DNA from: Methylotenera versatilis 7
GTDB taxonomy: Bacteria > Pseudomonadota > Gammaproteobacteria > Burkholderiales > Methylophilaceae
Length of the DNA stretch: 64,000 bases
Assembly (NCBI RefSeq): GCF_000799165.1
Contig: NZ_JUGF01000003.1
Span: 62,001-126,000 of the forward strand
Direction of reading: 5' to 3'
Shown here: piece by piece, positions 49,761 to 57,548 of the stretch
Layout of the letters: every line of letters begins with the position of its first letter
Numbering within the stretch: the stretch's first letter is position 1
Notes under the pieces: generated by a model
Database searches by the model: none
What the model saw: only the letters and a program-made list of their open reading frames with translations
What the model was told of the DNA's origin: nothing
Program-made: the position numbers and the translations under genes

Positions 49761-51182
49761 ATGAAATACATTTCTACTCGCGGGCAATCGCCTGCTTTAA
49801 GTTTTAGCGAAATCCTATTGGGTGGTTTGGCACCTGATGGCGGTTTGTATTTGCCAGAAACATATCCGCAATTTAGCGATGCGGATTTAACTGCAATGCG
49901 CGGCATGAATTACGCAGATTTGGCTTTTGCGATTTTAAGTCGCTTAATTGATGATATTCCGCCTGTAGACCTAAAAGCCATTATCGATAAAACCTATAGG
50001 GCGGACGTGTATGGTTTCACGCGTGCTGGCCAAAACGCAGCAGATATTACGCCAACCATTAAGCTCGAAGATAACTTGTATCTATTAAGTCTTTCTAACG
50101 GGCCAACATTGGCTTTTAAAGATATGGCAATGCAGTTGCTGGGTAATCTATTTGAATATGCATTGGCTAAAACGGGTGGGACGACCAATATTTTAGGTGC
50201 AACTTCTGGCGATACAGGTTCTGCGGCTGAATACGCCATGCGCGGCAAAAAAGGTGTGCGTGTGTTTATGCTATCGCCACATAAAAAAATGAGCCGTTTT
50301 CAAACAGCGCAAATGTTTAGTCTGCAAGATGAAAATATCTTTAATATCGCGGTGAATGGTGTATTTGATGATTGCCAAGACATCGTTAAAGCTGTTTCCA
50401 ATGATGCAGCATTTAAAGAACAATATAAAATTGGCGCAGTAAACTCCATTAACTGGGGTCGCATCGTGGCGCAAGTGGTGTATTACTTTAAAGGCTACTT
50501 TGCTGTGACACAAAACAATAGCCAAAAAGTCAGTTTTGCGGTGCCTAGCGGCAATTTTGGCAATGTGTGTGCAGGCCATATTGCGCGCATGATGGGCTTG
50601 CCGATTGATAAGCTAGTGGTTGCCACTAATGAAAATGATGTCTTGGATGAGTTCTTTAAAACGGGTATCTATCGTCCACGCGGTTCAGCCAATACGTATC
50701 AAACCAGTAGTCCGTCGATGGATATCAGTAAAGCGTCAAACTTTGAGCGCTTTGTATTTGATTTGGTTGGTAAAGATGCAAGCCAAGTGCGCGAGCTATG
50801 GGCAAGCGTAGACAAGGGCGGGGCGTTTGATATTAAGCACTTGCTGCCAAAATTAACCGATTATGGTTTTGTATCCGGTAGCAGTAACCACCAAAATAGA
50901 ATGGCGACCATACGCGAAACCAAAGCCAAATATGATGTGGTGATTGATACGCACACAGCTGATGGCCTTAAAGTAGCATTGGAGTATCGTGAACCGAACA
51001 CGCCAATGGTTGTGCTGGAAACCGCATTGCCTGCTAAGTTTGAAGATGCTTTAGTTGAAGCGCTAGGTGAAGTGCCGCCACGACCTGATAGTCTTAAGGG
51101 AATTGAGCAGTTAGCGCAAAAATTCACCGTGATGGATGCAGATGTTGCTGCAATCAAAGATTTTATTATCAAAAATACCTAG
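49761..51182 (+). CDS. thrC: Threonine synthase
   Basis: 473 aa PLP lyase. The PLP lysine is in SNGPTLAFKDMAMQLLG (about 113), with the phosphate-binding loop in ATSGDTGSAAEYAM. Long-form bacterial ThrC. Converts phosphohomoserine to threonine. 53 bp downstream of hom and likely cotranscribed; no thrB is in the window. Confidence 0.97.
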   Translation: MKYISTRGQSPALSFSEILLGGLAPDGGLYLPETYPQFSDADLTAMRGMNYADLAFAILSRLIDDIPPVDLKAIIDKTYRADVYGFTRAGQNAADITPTIKLEDNLYLLSLSNGPTLAFKDMAMQLLGNLFEYALAKTGGTTNILGATSGDTGSAAEYAMRGKKGVRVFMLSPHKKMSRFQTAQMFSLQDENIFNIAVNGVFDDCQDIVKAVSNDAAFKEQYKIGAVNSINWGRIVAQVVYYFKGYFAVTQNNSQKVSFAVPSGNFGNVCAGHIARMMGLPIDKLVVATNENDVLDEFFKTGIYRPRGSANTYQTSSPSMDISKASNFERFVFDLVGKDASQVRELWASVDKGGAFDIKHLLPKLTDYGFVSGSSNHQNRMATIRETKAKYDVVIDTHTADGLKVALEYREPNTPMVVLETALPAKFEDALVEALGEVPPRPDSLKGIEQLAQKFTVMDADVAAIKDFIIKNT

Positions 51183-51229
51183 GCCGCCATACCGATACTT
51201 GTTGAAATGACACAATTAGTTAGGGCATT

Positions 51230-52051
51230 ATGAAACAGTACACAGACCTTCTACAGCATGTATTAGCACACGGAACCTCGAAAACAGACCGTACAGGTAC
51301 AGGCACAAAATCGGTATTTGGGTATCAGATGCGTTTTGACTTAAACGCAGGTTTCCCCTTGCTGACCACTAAAAAGGTGCATTTAAAGTCCATTATCTAT
51401 GAGCTGCTTTGGTTTCTACAAGGCAGTACCAATATTGCGTATCTGAAAGAAAACGGCGTGCGTATCTGGGATGAGTGGGCGGATGAAAATGGTAATTTAG
51501 GCCCTGTGTATGGCTATCAATGGCGCAATTGGCCTAAGCCAGACGGCACGCATATTGATCAGATTACACAAGTGGTCAATGCGATTAAAACCAATCCTGA
51601 CTCACGTAGATTAATTGTTTCTGCTTGGAACGTGGCTGACGTTGCCCAGATGAAACTGCCGCCATGCCATGCGTTCTTTCAGTTTTATGTTGCACCTGCA
51701 TCGCCAGATGAAGCAGATCAGCGCTCAAAATTAAGTTGCCAACTTTATCAGCGCAGTGCGGATATTTTCCTAGGAGTGCCATTTAATATCGCTTCATATG
51801 CTTTATTAACCATGATGGTTGCACAAGTATGCAATTTAAGATTAGGGGACTTTGTGCATACCTTGGGCGATGCACATATTTACACTAATCATATGGAACA
51901 AGTTAACGAACAGCTTTCACGCGAAATCCGCGCATTACCGCAAATGCGCATCAACCCAAATGTTAACGACATTTTCTCTTTTAAATTTGAAGACTTCACT
52001 TTAGAAAATTACGATCCACATCCTGCGATTAAAGGCTTAGTGGCGGTTTAA
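51230..52051 (+). CDS. thyA: Thymidylate synthase
   Basis: 273 aa. Catalytic Cys in [12 protein letters not shown] (about 152), folate and dUMP contacts in RRLIVSAWN and [25 protein letters not shown] short acidic insertion ([10 protein letters not shown]) sits after the catalytic region and accounts for the slightly long size (E. coli 264 aa). Uses methylene-THF to make dTMP. folA, usually next door, is 5 kb away here. Confidence 0.97.
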   Translation: MKQYTDLLQHVLAHGTSKTDRTGTGTKSVFGYQMRFDLNAGFPLLTTKKVHLKSIIYELLWFLQGSTNIAYLKENGVRIWDEWADENGNLGPVYGYQWRNWPKPDGTHIDQITQVVNAIKTNPDSRRLIVSAWNVADVAQMKLPPCHAFFQFYVAPASPDEADQRSKLSCQLYQRSADIFLGVPFNIASYALLTMMVAQVCNLRLGDFVHTLGDAHIYTNHMEQVNEQLSREIRALPQMRINPNVNDIFSFKFEDFTLENYDPHPAIKGLVAV

Positions 52052-52059
52052 AGCATTAG

Positions 52060-52100
52060 TTGGTTATATGTAGCCGCGAGGAGTGGCTGCATATAACCAA
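52060..52100 (+). terminator. Strong hairpin after thyA
   Basis: Two 16-nt arms (52060-52075 and 52085-52100) with a single G-T pair and a 9-base loop begin 8 bp past the stop. There is no T-run, so this may be a 3'-end stabiliser rather than a true intrinsic terminator. Confidence 0.5.
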
Positions 52101-52252
52101 ATATGTAAAAAATATGTAAAACATTCAATGGCTTATTGAATTTTCATGTCCATATTTCATATACTGTGCGAGTAAATTATGTACTTGGCACCGCGATTGT
52201 AAAATGATGCCGAGACAAATGGTTTCGTTAGTTAATTTTTTGGAGATATAAA

Positions 52253-52780
52253 ATGATACGTTCAATATTAGTTGTGGCAGCAGTAACAGCAATTTTTTCA
52301 AATACAGCATCTGCTGGTCATGAAACGATTAAGCCGCATAAAGCAGATAGTTTAGGTAAGTGCGTTAAAGCAGCATTATCTAAGCATGAAGGTAAAATTG
52401 TGAAGATGGAGTTTAAATCAGAGAATAAATCTCCAATTTATGAGTTCGATATTGAGTCTGCTGACGGTACCGCATGGGATGTAGAATGCAACGCACAAAC
52501 AGGCAAAATCACTGAAATCGAAGAGGAAGTGAAGGCGGATGATGCTAGATTTAAAGCACTTGCCAAAGTATCGGAAGCCGATGCAAAAGCGACAGCACTT
52601 GCAGCTTTCCCGGGAAAAGTTGTAGAAACAGAGTATGAGCTTGAGTCAGATGGCAAAGCTTCTTATGAGTTTGATATTTTAGAAGCAGATGGCGAAGAAA
52701 TTAAAGTTGAAGTGGATGCAACAACTGGCAAAATTGTTGAGCACGACTACGAAGTTTATCAAATTGGTCAAGAAGACTAA
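52253..52780 (+). CDS. Periplasmic protein with two PepSY domains
   Basis: 175 aa with a signal peptide (cleavage near ASA/GHE). Two copies of a PepSY-like motif: [40 protein letters not shown] and [41 protein letters not shown]. Strongly acidic. PepSY proteins are periplasmic and some inhibit proteases. Its ribosome site and leader (TTTTGGAGATAT) match those of xoxF almost exactly. Role in metal (for example lanthanide or calcium) binding is possible from the acidity but not shown. Confidence 0.85.
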   Translation: MIRSILVVAAVTAIFSNTASAGHETIKPHKADSLGKCVKAALSKHEGKIVKMEFKSENKSPIYEFDIESADGTAWDVECNAQTGKITEIEEEVKADDARFKALAKVSEADAKATALAAFPGKVVETEYELESDGKASYEFDILEADGEEIKVEVDATTGKIVEHDYEVYQIGQED

Positions 52781-52810
52781 TTTTTGTCAGGCTAGATTGT
52801 TGTCAGTATG

Positions 52811-52836
52811 AAAAAAGGCGCTAATGCGCCTTTTTT
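52811..52836. terminator. Bidirectional terminator between PepSY and MocR genes
   Basis: AAAAAAGGCGC and GCGCCTTTTTT form an 11-bp stem with a 4-base loop and A/T tails on both sides. The rest of 52781-53113 holds one 14-bp perfect palindrome (GGTTGTTAACAACC, 53073-53086) and nothing else I can name. Confidence 0.9.
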
Positions 52837-53113
52837 CATATCTCGTACAAGTGTGAGTCGCAACAAAAAATCAGTAGGGAGTCTACCCCTTTACCATATA
52901 CACAACTTTTAAGATTATGTAACGGTAAAGGTCCTAGTGATAGCTCTCCCATCTGAATATAGCTGCAAGTAATGTACCAAAAATGTGAAAATAATAACGT
53001 ATTGATTAGACGGTACTTTTTATCTTTTTATCAGTGGACTGGTTTATTGGTCGTGTTAAAGCAACCAATATCGGTTGTTAACAACCACCAGTTTTGAACC
53101 AATTGTGTTTTAT

Positions 53114-54622
53114 TTAAGCCTGTAAAGTAAGGCGTGATTGGTACAGCAGCGCGTTTTTTAAACGTTTTATACCAATGGTGATTTCTTCGCAATTTAGGTG
53201 CGCAAATCCCAATCGTAAGCCTGATACTTGGTGAAACTCTGAAAAACTATTGGGGTCCTGCAGTTTAAGATTTTGTTTTTTAGCATCTTCCAGTAATAAA
53301 TCCGTGTCAATATAATCAGCCAAATCTAGCCATAAACCTAGACCAGAGTTCGTGGGTGATATCGTGCAAAACTCGGCTAATTCAAGATTAATTAAATTGC
53401 AGATATGAATCTTGCGTTCTTGATAGATTTTTAATGATTTGGTCAGATGCCTTTTAATTTCACCGGTATGTAAAAGCTCCGCCACTGCAATTTCTATAGG
53501 AGAATTTCCTTGCCTATCAATCATGGTGATATCGCTTGCACAATGCTGAATAACTGCTTCAGATGCAACCATATAGCCTATTCTAAAACCAGGTGCCAAG
53601 ACCCTTGAAAGTGATCCTATATAAATCACACGACCGTTTCTATCTAAACTGGCCAACGGTAATAACGGTTTATCATCATAATTAAACTCATGCCCACTAT
53701 CATCTTCAATAATCACAAAGTTATAGCGTTCAGCAAGCATGAGCAGTGCCGCTCTATTTTCCATGGGCATCACAATGCCGGTCGGCATTTGATGGTGTGG
53801 CGTGATGTAAATGGCACGCACAGGATGGTTAATACACAGTTTTTCCAGCGCACCTAAATCAATGCCGTTTTGGTTGTGGTTAACAGTTAATAGATTTGCA
53901 CCGCAGTGTTTAAAAGTTTCACGCACAAAGGGATTGCTTAATTGCTCTATCACAATGCAGTCATCATCTTCAGTCAGTAATCTGGCTGCTAAGAACAGTC
54001 CCATTTGGCCGCCGCGTACGATGCAGATATTATCTAAATCCGTATTTAGACCTCTTTCCATATTCAGCATCTGATGAATAGCCTCACGCAAGATTATGCT
54101 GCCTCTTGGGTCTGCATAATGCAGTTTGTTATTACGTGTTAATGAGGTGAGGGCGTGTCGCATTGCGCGCGCAAATGGTTGATAAGGCAGCAATCTGGCG
54201 TCTGGTAAATCGTCGCTAAAATGAATAAGGTCAGCAGTTTGCTTCTTGTTAACTTGTTCGGATGCTGTCGTGGTCGACATGAGCGCATCTGGAACACGAT
54301 GTTTTTTTGGAGAAATTCGTATGGATGAAGTTTTGCTGGTTTTAGTAGTTTGATTTACTGTTAAAACCTGTGAAGAAACAAAAGTGCCGCGTTTATTTTC
54401 TGTGGTTAACCAGCTTTTAGATATTAATTCATCATAAGCTTGCACTGCAGTTTTGCGATTAATATTTAATTTATTGGATAACTCACGTGTGCCAGGCAAA
54501 GCGCTACCTGGTAAAAGGCGTCCGCGTTGGATTTCATCAATAATTTTTTCAGCAATTTGGACATGAATGGGAGTTTGTGAATCGCGCACAATTTCCATAT
54601 TAAAATTCCATGGCCTTAACAT
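53114..54622 (-). CDS. MocR-type (GntR/aminotransferase) regulator
   Basis: About 502 aa. An N-terminal GntR winged helix (PIHVQIAEKIIDEIQRGRLLPGSALPGTRELSNKLNINRKTAVQAYDEL) joined to a full aminotransferase-like domain with IIEDDSGHEFNYDD and the PLP lysine replaced or shifted: the expected site reads YIGSLSRVLAPGFRIGYM, with no Lys after SLS where GxxSK is usual. So PLP may not be bound covalently. ATG at 54622 is preferred (AAGGAA 4 nt upstream) over 54637. It is divergent from xoxF, so it may control it; target and effector unknown. Confidence 0.85.
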   Translation of the reverse strand: MLRPWNFNMEIVRDSQTPIHVQIAEKIIDEIQRGRLLPGSALPGTRELSNKLNINRKTAVQAYDELISKSWLTTENKRGTFVSSQVLTVNQTTKTSKTSSIRISPKKHRVPDALMSTTTASEQVNKKQTADLIHFSDDLPDARLLPYQPFARAMRHALTSLTRNNKLHYADPRGSIILREAIHQMLNMERGLNTDLDNICIVRGGQMGLFLAARLLTEDDDCIVIEQLSNPFVRETFKHCGANLLTVNHNQNGIDLGALEKLCINHPVRAIYITPHHQMPTGIVMPMENRAALLMLAERYNFVIIEDDSGHEFNYDDKPLLPLASLDRNGRVIYIGSLSRVLAPGFRIGYMVASEAVIQHCASDITMIDRQGNSPIEIAVAELLHTGEIKRHLTKSLKIYQERKIHICNLINLELAEFCTISPTNSGLGLWLDLADYIDTDLLLEDAKKQNLKLQDPNSFSEFHQVSGLRLGFAHLNCEEITIGIKRLKNALLYQSRLTLQA

Positions 54623-54635
54623 TACATTCCTTATC

Positions 54636-54714
54636 ATTTAGTTTACTTAGGTTAAATAAATAGCTTAAGTAAAAATCAATTAATTTTTTTAACTAAATGG
54701 AAACCTAGGCTAAG
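54636..54714. promoter_or_regulatory. Nested inverted repeats upstream of the MocR gene
   Basis: ATTTAGTT (54636-54643) is matched by AACTAAAT (54691-54698), and ACTTAGGTT just inside the first is matched by AACCTAGGCTAAG after the second. A further TTAAGT lies between. Such spaced repeats in a MocR-regulator promoter suggest an autoregulatory operator. The rest of the gap to xoxF (to 55025) has no other clear element. Confidence 0.4.
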
Positions 54715-55025
54715 TCCACCAATAGAATGGTAGCAAAAAACTATTTTTAAGGTGAGTGATTTATAGCTGGACCATTGAAAAATAATCAATCAGGCGGATT
54801 AAAACAAGTGTTTTTTTCGATACAGTTACATTCGCTTAACAAATTGAAACAACTTTATTTGAAGCTTGCCGGCATTTAATAATGTCGAGTCCTTTAAATA
54901 AGGTTTTTAAGACATTGGTCACCTTATACAAGATACCAGTTTTACATGAGCTAAAGCGCAGTTTGTCATCATAGTTCTATTGTGGTGAGTAAACTCAATT
55001 GAATTTAATTTTTGGAGATATTACG

Positions 55026-56897
55026 ATGTTTAATAAAAAACGTGTAATGGGTGTTGCAGCAAGCGTAGCATTGGCGATGCCAATGGTAGCCCTTGCAGCA
55101 GCAGATCAAGAAGCGGCAATGAAGGACGCGAACAACTGGGTACACCCACGTGGCCAACACAACAACCAAGGCTACAGCACATTATCTCAAATCAACAAAG
55201 GTAACGTAAAAAACCTTAAAGCTGCCTGGACATTCGCAACCGGTGTAAACCGTGGTCACGAAGGCTCACCAGTGGTTGTTGGTAACATGATGTATCTACA
55301 TACAGCATTCCCAAACAACGTATACGCATTAGATTTAAACGATAACCAAAAAATCGTTTGGTCATATTTCCCAAAACAAGACCCATCAGTACAAGCTGTA
55401 CTATGTTGCGATAACGTTTCACGTGGCTTAGGCTACGGTGACGGCAAAATCTATCTACAACAAAACGATGGTAACTTGGTTGCTTTAGACGCTAAAACAG
55501 GCGCTAAAGTATGGTCAGTATTAGTGAACGATCCAAAAGTTGGCGCGACAAACACTAACGCACCACACGTGATTAAAGACAAAGTATTAACCGGTTGTTC
55601 AGGTGCTGAATTCGGCGTACGTTGCTTCTTAGCTGCTTACAACCTAAAAGACGGTTCATTGGCATGGAAAGCCTACTCAACAGGCCCAGATGCTGAAATG
55701 TTGATCGGTGCAGACTTCAATAAAGAAAACCCACAATACAGCGCATTGTCAGTTTACCAAGACGTAAACGGCGGCAACAAACAAGGCGGTTCTTTCAAAG
55801 CAGTGCCTAACGACCAATTGAAAATTGGCGAAAAAGAACTAGGTACACGCACATGGTTGAAACCACAAGCCGTTAAAGATGGCTGGCAACATGGTGGTGG
55901 TTCTACATGGGGCTGGTGGCCGTATGATGCACGTACTAATCTAGTATATTACGGAACAGGTAACCCATCCGTATGGAACCCAGATGTCCGTCCAGGCGAC
56001 AACAAATGGTCTATGACTGTATTCGCACGTGACTTAGACACAGGCGTTGCAAAATGGGGCATGCAAATGACACCACATGACGAGTGGGATTACGACGGTA
56101 TTAACGAAGTGATCTTGTTCGACAAAGGTGGTAAAACATACGCATGGCACCATGACCGTAACGGTTTTGCGTACACATGGTTAGCCAGCAACGGTACATT
56201 GGTTGCAGCTGAAAAAGTGCACCCATTCGTTAACTGGGCATCAAGTGTTGATTTGAAAACAGGCGTACCACATAAAGACGCTAAATACTCAACTCACCAA
56301 GACTACAATGCTAAAGGCATCTGCCCGGCTGCATTAGGTACGAAGGACCAACAACCAGCGGCTTACTCACCAAAAACTGGCTTAGTCTATTCTCCATTGA
56401 ACCACGTATGTATGACATACGAGCCAGTAGAGTCTAAATACGTTGCTGGTCAACCATGGGTTGGTGCGACATTAACCATGTTTGCTGGTCCTGACGGCGT
56501 GATGGGTGGCTTTGCTGCTTACAACCCAATGACCAACAAAAAAGTTTGGTACAACAAAGAGAAATTCTCTGCTTGGGGCGGTGCTTTAACGACTGCAACA
56601 GACCTAGTGTTCTACGGCACACTAGACCGTTGGTTAAAAGCGGTTGACGCACAATCAGGTAAAGAACTCTGGAAATTCCAAGTGGGTTCTGGCGTGATTG
56701 GTAACTCATTCACATACGGTCAAAAAGGCAAACAATACGTGGGTGTATTCTCAGGTATCGGTGGCTGGGCTGGTGTGGCGATGAACCTTGGTATGACTAG
56801 CGACACCGACGCACTGGGTGCTGCTGGTGGTTATAAAGAGTTAACTAAATACAACGCTGCTCCTGGCGGCGGCGGATTAACAGTATTCTCACTATAA
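55026..56897 (+). CDS. xoxF: Lanthanide-dependent methanol dehydrogenase XoxF
   Basis: 623 aa. Signal peptide (MFNKKRVMGVAASVALAMPM, cleavage near ALA/AAD), then an eight-bladed PQQ propeller with W-motifs. Adjacent cysteines (VLCCDN, 127-128) form the typical disulfide ring. The active-site stretch PHDEWDYDG (about 350-358) has the catalytic Asp plus the second Asp two residues later that marks lanthanide XoxF; MxaF has Ala there. It oxidises methanol in the periplasm to formaldehyde or formate. Start at 55026 fits GGAG 9 nt upstream and the signal peptide; a TTG 27 bp earlier is rejected. Codons are strongly biased (AAC, CCA, TAC), implying high expression. No xoxG or xoxJ is nearby. Confidence 0.97.
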   Translation: MFNKKRVMGVAASVALAMPMVALAAADQEAAMKDANNWVHPRGQHNNQGYSTLSQINKGNVKNLKAAWTFATGVNRGHEGSPVVVGNMMYLHTAFPNNVYALDLNDNQKIVWSYFPKQDPSVQAVLCCDNVSRGLGYGDGKIYLQQNDGNLVALDAKTGAKVWSVLVNDPKVGATNTNAPHVIKDKVLTGCSGAEFGVRCFLAAYNLKDGSLAWKAYSTGPDAEMLIGADFNKENPQYSALSVYQDVNGGNKQGGSFKAVPNDQLKIGEKELGTRTWLKPQAVKDGWQHGGGSTWGWWPYDARTNLVYYGTGNPSVWNPDVRPGDNKWSMTVFARDLDTGVAKWGMQMTPHDEWDYDGINEVILFDKGGKTYAWHHDRNGFAYTWLASNGTLVAAEKVHPFVNWASSVDLKTGVPHKDAKYSTHQDYNAKGICPAALGTKDQQPAAYSPKTGLVYSPLNHVCMTYEPVESKYVAGQPWVGATLTMFAGPDGVMGGFAAYNPMTNKKVWYNKEKFSAWGGALTTATDLVFYGTLDRWLKAVDAQSGKELWKFQVGSGVIGNSFTYGQKGKQYVGVFSGIGGWAGVAMNLGMTSDTDALGAAGGYKELTKYNAAPGGGGLTVFSL

Positions 56898-56956
56898 TTA
56901 ATCGGAAGATTAGTTGTAACTGAATACACGTTAACAAGTTAGTTAATGTCTTAAAG

Positions 56957-56983
56957 AAACACCCTGCTTAGGCAGGGTGTTTT
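56957..56983 (+). terminator. Terminator of xoxF
   Basis: AAACACCCTGC pairs with GCAGGGTGTTT (11 bp, 4-base loop) followed by TGCTTT. It lies 60 bp past the stop. Confidence 0.88.
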
Positions 56984-57014
56984 GCTTTGGTCGCATCACT
57001 CCTGTTTGATTCAG

Positions 57015-57020
57015 TATAAT
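57015..57020 (+). promoter_or_regulatory. -10 element before folA
   Basis: Perfect TATAAT 7 bp upstream of the folA start codon. No good -35 at the right distance. If used, the mRNA would be almost leaderless, so it may be chance. Confidence 0.25.
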
Positions 57021-57026
57021 AAGCGC

Positions 57027-57509
57027 ATGAAAAATTTATCCATTATCGTGGCGGTGGCAGAAAATAACGTCATCGGTATCAACAATACTTTGCCTTGGCA
57101 TTTGCCAGAAGATTTGAAGCGTTTTAGAGCCTTAACTACAGGGCACCATATCATCATGGGTCGTAAAACCTATGAGTCGCTGGGACGTTTATTGCCAGGC
57201 CGCACAACGGTCATTGTTACGCGCAATAAAAATTATCATGTAGAAGGTGCATTAATCGCTGATTCGCTAGAATCTGCCCTTGCTTTATGCAAAGAAGATG
57301 GCGAACCATTTTTAATTGGTGGGGCAGAGCTATACCAAGCAGGAATAGCGCTTGCCAATAAACTATATCTCACCAAAGTAAATGTAAGCGTAGACGGTGA
57401 TGCATTCTTTGCAGATATTAATGCAAGCGATTGGCATTTAAATGAAAAAAAAGACCACATCGCAGCGAGTGGTCTTGAATACAGTGATTTGATTTACACT
57501 AGAATTTAA
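57027..57509 (+). CDS. folA: Dihydrofolate reductase
   Basis: 160 aa from ATG at 57027, the standard size. Motifs: IVAVAENNVIGINNTLPWHLPEDLKRF with the catalytic acid, HHIIMGRKTYESLGRLLPGRTTVIVTR for NADPH, and FLIGGAELYQ. A longer reading from 56982 would begin inside the xoxF terminator and is rejected. Regenerates tetrahydrofolate for GlyA and ThyA. Confidence 0.97.
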   Translation: MKNLSIIVAVAENNVIGINNTLPWHLPEDLKRFRALTTGHHIIMGRKTYESLGRLLPGRTTVIVTRNKNYHVEGALIADSLESALALCKEDGEPFLIGGAELYQAGIALANKLYLTKVNVSVDGDAFFADINASDWHLNEKKDHIAASGLEYSDLIYTRI

Positions 57510-57548
57510 TACACAAAAAATAGTGAGATTAAATTAGGTGAAAATCGT

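Noticed and set aside
53073-53086. Palindrome GGTTGTTAACAACC as a terminator
   Set aside because: No loop and no T-run; it could be an operator but no gene start is near, so no role is assigned.
54999-55025. TTG start 27 bp upstream for xoxF
   Set aside because: It would precede the Shine-Dalgarno GGAG at 55013 and spoil the signal peptide; ATG at 55026 fits both.
55026-56897. MxaF (calcium methanol dehydrogenase)
   Set aside because: The active site has Asp two residues after the catalytic Asp (DYDG), the lanthanide XoxF mark; MxaF has Ala. No mxaI or mxaJ follows.
56982-57026. Longer N-terminus for folA
   Set aside because: It starts inside the xoxF terminator; the 160-aa form from 57027 matches the family.
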